From Nocardioides kongjuensis (lineage in GTDB: Bacteria > Actinomycetota > Actinomycetes > Propionibacteriales > Nocardioidaceae): DNA of 64,000 nt. The stretch covers positions 2,173,001 through 2,237,000 of the forward strand of contig NZ_JACCBF010000001.1 of assembly GCF_013409625.1 (NCBI RefSeq), written 5' to 3'. Below the pieces are notes generated by a model that was given only the letters and a program-made list of their open reading frames with translations, was not told the origin of the DNA and did no database searches. Within the stretch, counting starts at the first letter, position 1. Each line of letters starts with the position of its first letter. Of this stretch, positions 51,882 to 61,239 are shown piece after piece. A program made the position numbers and the translations under genes.

Positions 51882-52937
51882 TCATGCGGATCGACCGGCC
51901 GGTCCGGGACGGCCCAGCTCGGCGACGTACAGGCGTCGTACGTTCGCACCGAGGACGGCGGTGACGTCGGGCTCCGCCCAGCCGCGGCGCAGCAGCGCCT
52001 CGGTGACGAGCGGCAGGCCCGCGGGGCCTTCGAGGCCGGGCAGGTACGCGTCGGCGGGCACGCCCTCGACGAGGGTGACCTCGCAGCACGGCGGCGTCGT
52101 GTCGGCCAGGACCTCCTTGACGAAGTCCGGGCCGAGCCCGACGTGCTCGACACCGGCGACGGACACGACGTGCTCGAGGTGGTCGACGAGGCGGTCGATC
52201 GAGAAGTCGGTGGCGTGGAGGTAGGGCGCGAAGAAGTTCACGCACACGACGCCTCCCCCGGCGGCGATCCCGCGGATCTGCGCGTCGGTCAGGTTGCGGT
52301 GGTGGTCGAGGGGGGCACGCGCCGAGGAGTGGGTGGCGATCACCGGACGGGTCGCCAGCTCGAGGACGTGCTCGACGCCGGCGGCCCCGAGGTGGCTGAC
52401 GTCGAGGAGCATCCCGATCCGCTCCATCTCCTGCAGGGCCGCGACACCGGCCCTCGTCAGCCGGCCGCCCGTGCCGTCCTCACCGCTGCCGTCGGCGAGC
52501 GCGGTCCGGCCGAAGTGGGCCAGCGACGCGACGCGGACCCCCAGCCGGAACAGGGTCTCCAGCAGCTCGACGTCGTCGCCGATGCCCGGTGCGCTCTCGA
52601 GGGCGAGGACCAGTGCGGTCCGGCCCCGGGCCAGGGCGTCGTCGATGTCCGCTCCGTCGCGGCACAGCGCGACCTCGTCGGCGTTGCCCTCGGCCAGCCG
52701 GTGCGCGGCCTCGATCATCCGCAGCGTGCGGCGCAGCGCCCCCTCGGGCCGGTACGGGTCCTCGATGAACACCGGCAGTGTCTGCAGGTCGACGCCGCCG
52801 GCGCGCAGCTGCGGCAGCCACTGCTCGCGGAAGAAGGACGCCCACCGCTCGACCGGGCGGGCGACGACCGCGCAGAGCAGGTCGTTGTGGGTGTCGGCGA
52901 CGACGGCCTCGTCGTGGAGCCTGCGGGCGTCGGTCAT
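51882..52937 (-). CDS. M19 membrane-dipeptidase-type metallopeptidase
   Basis: A 351-residue renal-dipeptidase family protein. Zinc ligands are seen as His and Asp in DTHNDL, Glu in LALESAPG, His in DVSHLG, His in IATHSSARA and Asp in GLGPDFV. The family cleaves dipeptides and tolerates a D-amino acid at the C-terminal position. No signal peptide, so it is cytoplasmic here. ATGA overlap with the S12 gene; upstream of the importer genes. Confidence 0.92.
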   Translation of the reverse strand: MTDARRLHDEAVVADTHNDLLCAVVARPVERWASFFREQWLPQLRAGGVDLQTLPVFIEDPYRPEGALRRTLRMIEAAHRLAEGNADEVALCRDGADIDDALARGRTALVLALESAPGIGDDVELLETLFRLGVRVASLAHFGRTALADGSGEDGTGGRLTRAGVAALQEMERIGMLLDVSHLGAAGVEHVLELATRPVIATHSSARAPLDHHRNLTDAQIRGIAAGGGVVCVNFFAPYLHATDFSIDRLVDHLEHVVSVAGVEHVGLGPDFVKEVLADTTPPCCEVTLVEGVPADAYLPGLEGPAGLPLVTEALLRRGWAEPDVTAVLGANVRRLYVAELGRPGPAGRSA

Positions 52938-54253
52938 CGGGTCCTCCGGTCGGCTCGTCCGGTGTGCAGGTACGCCGCCCGCCCCGTGCCGTCGTCACCG
53001 AGGAAGGCCACCGGCTGGTGCACGCCGCCCTCGGGCTCGAGCGGCCACAGCGTCTCACCGCGCCAGGCGACCAGCTCGGTGCGGTAGGGCGGCTCGTCGA
53101 TCTCGGCCAGCACGCCGAGCGGTGTGCGGTCCAGCCACAGGCGCCCCTGCCCGTCCTGGCTGACCACCGTCTGCCCGACCTCGGAGGCGTAGGTGCCGGC
53201 GTACCGGGTCGGGTCGGGGGTGGAGATCGTCGCGGGCGGCTCGGGGGCGGGCGGCAGGTCGACGCCGGCGAGCTCGCGGAGCACGTGGCCGGTCACCGCG
53301 CGGTGGAGCAGCTTGGCGGGTCCGCCGTTGGTGAGCACCGCCACCGCGAGGTCGTGCTCGGGCAGCAGTCGCAGGAAGGCGGACTGGCCGATGGTGTTGC
53401 CGTCGTGGCCGACGATCGGCGTCGGGGCGAGCCGGAAGAGCTCCCAGCCCAGTCCCCACGCCTCGCCCTGGCCGAGGTCGGGCAGGGCGACCTGGGGCGT
53501 CCGCATGCCCGCCAGCGCAGGGTTCTCGAGGTGGTGGCGGGCGAACGCGACCAGGTCGCGGGCACGCATCGCGAGCATCGAGCCGGCCGGGGCGTTGGAG
53601 CGCGCCAACGCCCACACGTCGGTCGGCCGGCCGTCGACGTGGCCGACCGCGGTGCGGTGCAGCACCGCCTCGTAGGGGTCGGTCGCGGCGCTCGTCATGC
53701 CGAGCGGGTCGAGCAGGTGGGCCCGCAGGCAGGTGTCGTACGGCGCTGCGCGGACCACCTCGACCAGCCGGCCCAGGACGCAGAACCCGGCGTTGTTGTA
53801 GGACCACATCTCGCCGGGCGGGAACAGCTGGGGGACCTCGGAGAGCAGGTCGACGTACTTCTCCACGCAGTCGTCGCCCTTGCCGGTGTCGGTGAACACG
53901 TCGCCCTCGAAGCCGGCGGTGTGGGTGAGCAGCTGGCGGACGGTGAGGGTCGCGGCGGCCGACTCGTCCCCGAGGCGCAGCCCGGGCAGCCACGTGCGCA
54001 CGGGGCGATCGAGGTCGACCAGGCCCTCGTCGACGAGCTGCTGGACGAGGGTCGCGGTGAGCACCTTGGTGATCGAGCCGACCTGGAAGATCGCGTCCGT
54101 CGTGGCGGTCACGCCGGTCGCGGCGCTCAGGGTGCCGGCGGCGGCGTCGACGACCTCGTCGCCGTGGGCGACCGCCACCGCGGCCGCGGGCACCCCCGTC
54201 CCTTCGAGCAGCTCCGGAAGGCGTCGCTCCAGCCAGTCGTCGATCCCGCGCAT
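52934..54253 (-). CDS. S12-family serine hydrolase (beta-lactamase/D-peptidase fold)
   Basis: A 439-residue serine hydrolase: S60-x-x-K63 in VGSITKV, Y152-x-N154 in SYNNAG and a third-box HxG in IVGHDGN. A C-terminal beta-domain of about 110 residues follows. The family includes D-aminopeptidase, alkaline D-peptidase, DD-carboxypeptidases and esterases. Lack of a signal peptide and the neighbourhood of an M19 dipeptidase and amino acid racemase favour a cytoplasmic D-stereospecific peptidase. This is inference; an esterase role remains possible. Confidence 0.85.
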   Translation of the reverse strand: MRGIDDWLERRLPELLEGTGVPAAAVAVAHGDEVVDAAAGTLSAATGVTATTDAIFQVGSITKVLTATLVQQLVDEGLVDLDRPVRTWLPGLRLGDESAAATLTVRQLLTHTAGFEGDVFTDTGKGDDCVEKYVDLLSEVPQLFPPGEMWSYNNAGFCVLGRLVEVVRAAPYDTCLRAHLLDPLGMTSAATDPYEAVLHRTAVGHVDGRPTDVWALARSNAPAGSMLAMRARDLVAFARHHLENPALAGMRTPQVALPDLGQGEAWGLGWELFRLAPTPIVGHDGNTIGQSAFLRLLPEHDLAVAVLTNGGPAKLLHRAVTGHVLRELAGVDLPPAPEPPATISTPDPTRYAGTYASEVGQTVVSQDGQGRLWLDRTPLGVLAEIDEPPYRTELVAWRGETLWPLEPEGGVHQPVAFLGDDGTGRAAYLHTGRADRRTR

Positions 54254-54305
54254 GCGCGCAGCCTAGGCGGGCCGGACGGCCGGACCTTCGTCGATCAGGA
54301 CCGGC

Positions 54306-54941
54306 TCACCGGGCCGGTTTGGTCGCCTCCACCAACCCGATCTGGATCACGTCGATCGCCGCAGCGGCGGAGGCGAGGAGCCGCTTGGTCAGCCGGGCGT
54401 CGACCTTGCCCTCGGCGGCGGCCCGCTGCACCTCGCGGGTCATCCCGCGCGTGGTGCCGACCAGCGCCGAGGCGACGGCCCAGGAGCGCAGGTCGTCGCC
54501 GAGCTCGTCGACCAGGAGCTCGCGCAGGGCGCAGACGGCACGGTCCGCCTCGAGCCGCTCGCGCGCCTGCAGGCTCGGGCTGTCCTGCACGATCCGGGCG
54601 ATCCGGGACAGGCTGGCGAGCACCGGGGAGGCGGGGTCGGCGAGCACGCCGCGGGGCTGCAGGACGTGGTCCCGGAAGGCGCTGACGACGCGCTGGCCCG
54701 CCGGGCGGTCGCGCACGGCGGCCAGCAGGTGCTCGTTGAAGGCCGCCATCCCGTCGTAGATCAGGTCCTCCTTGGCCGGGAAGTAGTTGAACACCGTGGC
54801 GGTGGAGACGTCGGCGGCGACGGCGATGTCGGCGACCGGGACCTGCTCGAACCCGCGCTCGGCGAACAGCTCGATCGCGGCCTCGGTGATCCGCTGTCGC
54901 GTCTCCTGCTTCTTGCGCTCACGCAGTCCCGGCTCGGCCAT
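54306..54941 (-). CDS. TetR family transcriptional regulator
   Basis: A 211-residue TetR protein with HTH ITEAAIELFAERGFEQ and ADVSTATVFNYFPAKEDLI; the C-terminal helical domain is variable. Divergent from an MFS exporter, with 83 bp between the starts, the standard repressor-efflux pair. It likely binds an imperfect dyad in that region and is released by an exported drug-like ligand. Confidence 0.92.
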   Translation of the reverse strand: MAEPGLRERKKQETRQRITEAAIELFAERGFEQVPVADIAVAADVSTATVFNYFPAKEDLIYDGMAAFNEHLLAAVRDRPAGQRVVSAFRDHVLQPRGVLADPASPVLASLSRIARIVQDSPSLQARERLEADRAVCALRELLVDELGDDLRSWAVASALVGTTRGMTREVQRAAAEGKVDARLTKRLLASAAAAIDVIQIGLVEATKPAR

Positions 54942-54955
54942 GCCGGCACCCTACC

Positions 54956-54984
54956 TTGACTTTGCTCCACTCCAAACTTAGAGT
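54956..54984 (+). promoter_or_regulatory. Promoter of the MFS exporter gene
   Basis: TTGACT (54956-54961) and TAGAGT (54979-54984) are spaced by 17 bp, a good sigma-70-type promoter directed at the MFS gene, in an AT-rich patch. TGACT and AGTCA flank the promoter as a spread dyad, a possible TetR site. A TATAAA at 54990 is a less well-spaced alternative -10. Confidence 0.5.
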
Positions 54985-55024
54985 CACTATAAATTTGTAT
55001 CGACGACACGAAAGGAGAGCGGTC

Positions 55025-56443
55025 ATGAGCCAGACCGCCACCCCCGCCGCCGCACCCGCCGCGGCACCGCTCGACCGGACGGCCCGCACCGTCATCGCCG
55101 TGGTCGTGCTCGGCATGATCACCACCGTCCTCGACGCGACCATCGTCAGCGTCGCGACCGACCGCCTCGCGGCCGAGTTCAGCGTCTCCCTCACCACCGT
55201 CCAGTGGGTGATGACCGGCTACCTGCTGGCCTTCACCGCCACGATCCCGCTCGCCGGCTGGGCGATGGACCGCTACGGCGCCCGCCGCGTCTGGCTGCTC
55301 GCCGTCGGCGTCTTCACCCTCGGCTCGCTGCTCTGCGGCGCCGCGTGGTCGGCCCCGTCCCTGATCGGGTTCCGGGTCCTGCAGGGCGCCGGCGCCGGCC
55401 TGGTCAGCCCGGTCGGCATCGCCATGGTGGCCCGCGCGGTCGGCCCGCAGCGGATGGGCCGGGCGATGGCCGTCGTCGGCATCCCGATGATGCTCGGCCC
55501 GATCCTCGGACCGGTCATCGGCGGCGTCCTCATCGACAGCGTCGACTGGCGCTGGATCTTCCTGGTCAACATCCCGGTCGGCCTCGCCTGCCTGGCCTGG
55601 TCGGTCCGCGCCCTCGCCGACCCCCGGGGCGCCGGTCGCGAGCGGCTCGACGTCCTGGGCCTGGCCCTGCTCTCCCCCGGTCTGGTCGCCCTGGCGTACG
55701 GCGTCACCGCCCTCGCCGGCCCCACCGGCTCGTCGGCCGAGGCGGTGGCCGGGATCGCCGGTGGCGTCGTGCTCCTCGTCGCCTTCGTCGCCCACGCCCT
55801 GCGCACCGACCGGCCCCTGGTCGAGCTGCGCCACTTCGCCACCCGCGGCTTCGCCACCGCGACCGCGGTGCAGTTCCTCGCCGTCGGCGTCCTGACCGGC
55901 GCGGGCTTCCTGCTGCCGCTCTACCACCTCCTCGCCCGCGGCGAGACCGAGCTGCAGACCGGGCTCCTGCTGGTCCCGCAGGGCGTCGGTGCCGCCCTGG
56001 CGATGGCCCTGACCGGCCGGCTGGTCGACCGCGGTCGTGGCCGGGCCGTCGTGCTCACCGGCGTCGGACTGCTGGTCGCCGGCTTCCTCGGCTACACCGC
56101 CGTCGGCACCGACCCCGGTCAGGTGTTCCTCGGGATCGCCCTGTTCGCGATCGGCCTGGGCGCCGGCTGCATCTTCGCGCCGACCAGCGCTGCGGCCTAC
56201 GCAGCCCTCGACCACGCCGCCATCCCCCGCGCCACCACGACGATGAGCATCGCCCAGCGCACCGGAGGCGTCGTCGCCACCGCGGTCTTCGCCACCGTCC
56301 TGCAGCACCAGCTGTCCGCCACCGCCGTCCCCGCCGACGCGTTCGGAGCCGCCTTCTGGTGGCCGCTGGCCGTCGCCGTCCTCGCCGTCGTCCCGGCCGT
56401 GCTGCTGCCGGGCCGGAGGCACACTGGAACCGAAGGAGCCTGA
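55025..56443 (+). CDS. MFS efflux transporter, DHA2/EmrB-QacA type
   Basis: A 472-residue transporter with about 13-14 helices. Signature motifs are LDATIVSVAT in helix 1, WVMTGYLLAFTATIPLAGWAMDRYGARRVW (motif A region) and RVLQGAGAGLVSPVG, plus motif C GIPMMLGPILGPVIGG, which marks drug-proton antiporters. AAGGAG is 9 nt before the ATG. Co-transcribed with a small VOC protein 2 nt downstream and probably repressed by the divergent TetR. Confidence 0.93.
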   Translation: MSQTATPAAAPAAAPLDRTARTVIAVVVLGMITTVLDATIVSVATDRLAAEFSVSLTTVQWVMTGYLLAFTATIPLAGWAMDRYGARRVWLLAVGVFTLGSLLCGAAWSAPSLIGFRVLQGAGAGLVSPVGIAMVARAVGPQRMGRAMAVVGIPMMLGPILGPVIGGVLIDSVDWRWIFLVNIPVGLACLAWSVRALADPRGAGRERLDVLGLALLSPGLVALAYGVTALAGPTGSSAEAVAGIAGGVVLLVAFVAHALRTDRPLVELRHFATRGFATATAVQFLAVGVLTGAGFLLPLYHLLARGETELQTGLLLVPQGVGAALAMALTGRLVDRGRGRAVVLTGVGLLVAGFLGYTAVGTDPGQVFLGIALFAIGLGAGCIFAPTSAAAYAALDHAAIPRATTTMSIAQRTGGVVATAVFATVLQHQLSATAVPADAFGAAFWWPLAVAVLAVVPAVLLPGRRHTGTEGA

Positions 56444-56445
56444 CC

Positions 56446-56823
56446 ATGTCCATCGAGCTCAACCACACGATCGTCCACGCCAGCGACCGCGACGTCACCG
56501 CGGCCTTCCTCACCGACGTCCTCGGCCTCCCCGAAGCGCCGGTCTACGGCCCCTTCCGGGTCGTCGAGCTCGGCAACGGCGTCAGCCTCGACATCGTCGC
56601 CCACCCCGGCCCGGTCACCGTCCAGCACTACGCCTTCCTCGTCGGCGACGACGAGTTCGACGCGATCCACGCCCGCATCCTCGAGCGTGGCCTGAGCTTC
56701 TGGGCCGACCCGTTCCACCGGCAGGAGGGCGTGATCAACCGCAACGACGGCGGCCGCGGCCTCTACTGGTCGGACCCCGACGGCCACAACCTGGAGATCA
56801 TCACCGTGCCCTACGGCGGCTGA
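56446..56823 (+). CDS. Glyoxalase/bleomycin-resistance (VOC) family protein
   Basis: A 125-residue single VOC protein: NHTIVHASD at the start, metal-ligand candidates His9, His at VQHYAFLV and Glu in HNLEIITVP. A clean AAGGAG lies 7 nt before the ATG. Beside an exporter and TetR it may bind or modify the same toxic compound. Function unproven. Confidence 0.85.
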   Translation: MSIELNHTIVHASDRDVTAAFLTDVLGLPEAPVYGPFRVVELGNGVSLDIVAHPGPVTVQHYAFLVGDDEFDAIHARILERGLSFWADPFHRQEGVINRNDGGRGLYWSDPDGHNLEIITVPYGG

Positions 56824-56841
56824 TCCCTCGTCGAGACGGGG

Positions 56842-56869
56842 TCAGGACATGTGGGTCAGGACATGGGGG

Positions 56870-56883
<14 letters not shown>
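56842..56883. repeat. Three tandem 14-bp repeats carrying stop codons
   Basis: Three contiguous copies: TCAGGACATGTGGG, TCAGGACATGGGGG and TCAGGACATGTGGG (the first and third identical). On the minus strand each gives CATGTCCTGA. As 14 is not a multiple of three, the stops at 56842, 56856 and 56870 fall in three different frames. The one at 56870 ends pruA with PHMS. Confidence 0.85.
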
Positions 56884-58507
<1,624 letters not shown>

Positions 58508-58536
58508 CTCAGGTCCTCTCTCAGGAAGCGGCGGGA

Positions 58537-59484
58537 TCAGCGGTGCGCGAGGGCGCGCAGGAAGAAGGCGACGTTGGCGGGGCGCTCGGCGAGCCGACGC
58601 ATGAAGTACCCGTACCAGTCGGTGCCGAACGGGATGTAGACGCGCATCCGGTGCCCGTCGTCGACCATCCGCTGCTCGAGCTCGGGGCGCACGCCGTACA
58701 GCATCTGCGCCTCCCATCGGTCGGCACCGCGCCCGGCGGCCACCGCCGCGGACACAGCGCGGTCGAGCATCGCCGGGTCGTGGGTGGCGATCATCGGGTA
58801 GCAGTCGGAGGCCATCAGCGCGTCGATCGCCCTCTCGTAGGCGTGGTCGACCTCCACCTTGCGCTGCAGGGCCACCGACTCGGGCTCGCGGTAGGCGCCC
58901 TTGACCAGGCGGATCCGGGCGCCGGAGCCGTCGAGGTCCGCGATGTCGCCGGGGGTACGACGCAGGTTGGTCTGCAGCACGTTCCCGACGGACGGGTACG
59001 TCGCGCGCAGGGCGTTGCCGATCGCGAGCGTGGAGTCGACGGTCGTGTGGTCCTCCATGTCGAGGGTGACCGTGCACCCCAGGGCCGCGGCGGCCCCGGC
59101 GATCTCCGCCGCGTGGTCGGTGGCGATCGTCGTACCGTCGGGCAGGGCCTGGCCCATCGCGGACAGCTTGAGCGAGACGTCGGCGCCGGCGGCGCAGCCG
59201 GCCTCGTCGAGCGCGGTGAGCAGGGTGCGGTAGGCGTCGCGCATCGCGCGGGCGCCGGCCAGGTCGAGGACGTCCTCGCCGAGCACGTCGATGGTGACCG
59301 CGCGGCCGGTGGCGACCAGGCCGCGGGTGGCCTCGACCGCGTCGGCGGTGGTCTCGCCGGGCACGAACCGGTCGACGACCCGGCGGGTGACGGGGAACGA
59401 CTCGACCGCACGACGGGCGCGAGCGCTGCGCGAGGCGCGGTTCAGCGTGTGACTCAACGTGTGACTGAGTGCCTGGTCCAGCAT
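58537..59484 (-). CDS. Proline dehydrogenase (monofunctional PutB type)
   Basis: A 315-residue FAD enzyme oxidising proline to pyrroline-5-carboxylate. The TIM barrel has DVSLKLSAMG, LDMEDHTT, RLVKGAYRE (Arg/Lys/Glu substrate and FAD contacts), ATHDP, EAQMLYGVR and the C-terminal RMRVYIPFG and YFMRRLAERPAN signature. First gene of the put operon; divergent from a PucR-type regulator that is its probable activator. The N-terminus repeats the short unit LSHTL. Confidence 0.95.
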   Translation of the reverse strand: MLDQALSHTLSHTLNRASRSARARRAVESFPVTRRVVDRFVPGETTADAVEATRGLVATGRAVTIDVLGEDVLDLAGARAMRDAYRTLLTALDEAGCAAGADVSLKLSAMGQALPDGTTIATDHAAEIAGAAAALGCTVTLDMEDHTTVDSTLAIGNALRATYPSVGNVLQTNLRRTPGDIADLDGSGARIRLVKGAYREPESVALQRKVEVDHAYERAIDALMASDCYPMIATHDPAMLDRAVSAAVAAGRGADRWEAQMLYGVRPELEQRMVDDGHRMRVYIPFGTDWYGYFMRRLAERPANVAFFLRALAHR

Positions 59485-59521
59485 GCTTCCACGCTAGGAG
59501 CGTGCCGGGTCACACGGAACG

Positions 59522-59564
59522 GACACCTGTCACATCTTTCGGGCGCCGACGTGTGACACTTGTC
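59522..59564. promoter_or_regulatory. Twin palindromes between putB and its regulator
   Basis: GACACCTGTC (59522-59531) and GACACTTGTC (59555-59564) differ by one base and are 33 bp apart, three helical turns. TGTCACA and TGTGACA between them form a wider inverted repeat. The second copy abuts the regulator ATG at 59567 by 2 bp. Good candidate operator pair for the adjacent PucR-type protein. Confidence 0.6.
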
Positions 59565-59566
59565 AG

Positions 59567-60712
59567 ATGAGCTCGCTCGACGACCTCGTGGAGGACATGG
59601 CGCGGCTGACGGACGCCCCGTGCACGCTCGAGGACCCCGACTTCCGGCTGATCGGCTTCTCCGACCACCGCGGTGACGACGTCGTCGACTCGATCCGGCA
59701 GCGCTCGATCCTGCAGCGCCGCTCGACCGAGGACGTGCTCGTGTGGTTCCGCGGCCAGGGCATCGAGGACTCCCCCGGCCCGCTGCGCACGCCGGCCGAC
59801 CCGGACCTCGGGATCGTCGCCCGGCTGTGCGTCCCGGCCCGGCACCTGGACCGGGTGCACGGGTACTTCTGGCTGATCGACCCCGACGGCCGGATCCCCG
59901 AGTCCACCTGGCCCGAGGCGACCCGGATCGCGGAGTCGGCGGCCCGGCTGCTCAACGTGGCCGAGCGCCGCCAGGCCCACCGCGACGCCGTCTTCCGCGA
60001 GCTGGTCGAGGGCGGGCGGCTCGCCGCGCGCGAGTCGGCGGTCGACCTCGCCCAGGCCGGCGGCCTGGACCTGCAGGAGCCGGTGACCTGCGTGCTGCTG
60101 GAGCGGCCCGAGCTGCTCGACCAGGTCGCCAGCCGGCCCTCGCGCGCGGGCGTGGTCTGGGTCCGCTCCAGCCCGGGCGTGGCCTGTGCCGTCGCCCGCG
60201 CCGCGCTCGTCACCGAGACGGACGGGCTCACCGACCTGCTCGCCGCCCTCGGCCTCGGCCGCCGCGTCGACAGCCTGGACCGGATCACCCGGGCCGCCAC
60301 CGGCCCCACGGTGGCGGGCATCGACGCCCTGGCTGCCGCGCACCGCGGCGCCCGGGTCAGCCTCCGCGTCGCCCGCACGGCCGAGCCCGGCACCGTCGTG
60401 CGCTGGGAGTCCCTCGGGCCGCTGGCCCTGCTGGGCGTCACCCGCGACGACGACCTCGAGGCCGCCGTCATCGACCCGCAGGTGCGCACCTTCCTCGCGG
60501 CCGCGGCCCCCGAGGTCCTCGCCACGGTGCGGGTCTGGCTCGACGAGGCCGGCAGCGCCGGACGTACGGCGACCCGGCTCGCCGTGCACCGGCAGACCGT
60601 CTACCACCGGATCGGGCAGGTCGAGCAGGCGACCGGCTACGACCTCGCCCGCGGCCCGGACCGGCTGCGGCTGCACCTGGCGCTGGAGCTGGCGCCGTAC
60701 CTGACCGGGTGA
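59567..60712 (+). CDS. PucR/CdaR-type regulator of proline catabolism
   Basis: A 381-residue regulator lacking the long N-terminal PucR domain. It has a sensor region (TDAPCTLEDPDFRLIGFS) and a C-terminal HTH_30 (RTATRLAVHRQTVYHRIGQVEQATGYDL). Proteins of this kind beside put genes activate them in response to proline. Divergent from putB, with an operator-like twin palindrome between them. Confidence 0.88.
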   Translation: MSSLDDLVEDMARLTDAPCTLEDPDFRLIGFSDHRGDDVVDSIRQRSILQRRSTEDVLVWFRGQGIEDSPGPLRTPADPDLGIVARLCVPARHLDRVHGYFWLIDPDGRIPESTWPEATRIAESAARLLNVAERRQAHRDAVFRELVEGGRLAARESAVDLAQAGGLDLQEPVTCVLLERPELLDQVASRPSRAGVVWVRSSPGVACAVARAALVTETDGLTDLLAALGLGRRVDSLDRITRAATGPTVAGIDALAAAHRGARVSLRVARTAEPGTVVRWESLGPLALLGVTRDDDLEAAVIDPQVRTFLAAAAPEVLATVRVWLDEAGSAGRTATRLAVHRQTVYHRIGQVEQATGYDLARGPDRLRLHLALELAPYLTG

Positions 60713-60722
60713 GCCGGCAGGC

Positions 60723-61190
60723 TCACACCACCAGGTCGAGCCGGTGCTCGGTGCCGCCGACGGTGAAGCTGTCGCCCGCCTTCAACCCGACGATCACCGC
60801 GTGCAACGGGGAGTCCGCGGCGATCCCCTCCACGGTGGTGCCGTCGACCTCGAACGCCTCGGCCGCCACCCCGACGAGGTAGTGGTCGCCGCCGAAGGCG
60901 ACGATCGCGCCGTCCCCGACGACGTCGGTGGGGGCGAGGTCGAGGGCGTCGATGCGCACGAGCTCTCGCTGGCGCCGGTCCACGACGCCGCCGAACAGCC
61001 CGGCCAGGTCGCCGCCCTCGTCGGACTGCGAGAGGTCGTCGACGTCGTGGACGTCGGCCTGGTCGAGCTCGGCGGCGCCGCGCTGGTCGGCCACGGCCTC
61101 CCTCGCGCTGGCGAGGGCGGCCTCGACCCGGCCGCGCAGTGCATCCCTGACCCGCAGCTTGCGGGCGCCGTCCCAGCTCGTGTCGTCCAT
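60723..61190 (-). CDS. GreA/GreB-like C-terminal domain protein
   Basis: A 155-residue protein starting MDDTSWDGARK. The helical N-terminal half is rich in acidic residues (ADVHDVDDLSQSDEGGDLAG). The C-terminal half, with VGDGAIVAFGG, YLVGVAAEAFEV, ADSPLHAVIVGLKAGDSF, follows the FKBP-like domain of GreA/GreB elongation factors. The coiled-coil seems too short for genuine transcript cleavage; it may be a GreA paralogue that competes at the RNA polymerase secondary channel. Function unproven. Confidence 0.65.
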   Translation of the reverse strand: MDDTSWDGARKLRVRDALRGRVEAALASAREAVADQRGAAELDQADVHDVDDLSQSDEGGDLAGLFGGVVDRRQRELVRIDALDLAPTDVVGDGAIVAFGGDHYLVGVAAEAFEVDGTTVEGIAADSPLHAVIVGLKAGDSFTVGGTEHRLDLVV

Positions 61191-61239
61191 GGTGCCGTCC
61201 TGTCGGTCGCGCCGGTGCCGGATCCATGGAAGCACGAGA

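Noticed and set aside
54287..54304. A fourth PucR-type site, TTCGTC-GATCAG-GACCGG, 34 bp upstream of the S12 gene.
   Set aside because: Only the left arm matches; the right arm agrees at 3 of 6 positions. Worth testing but too weak to list.
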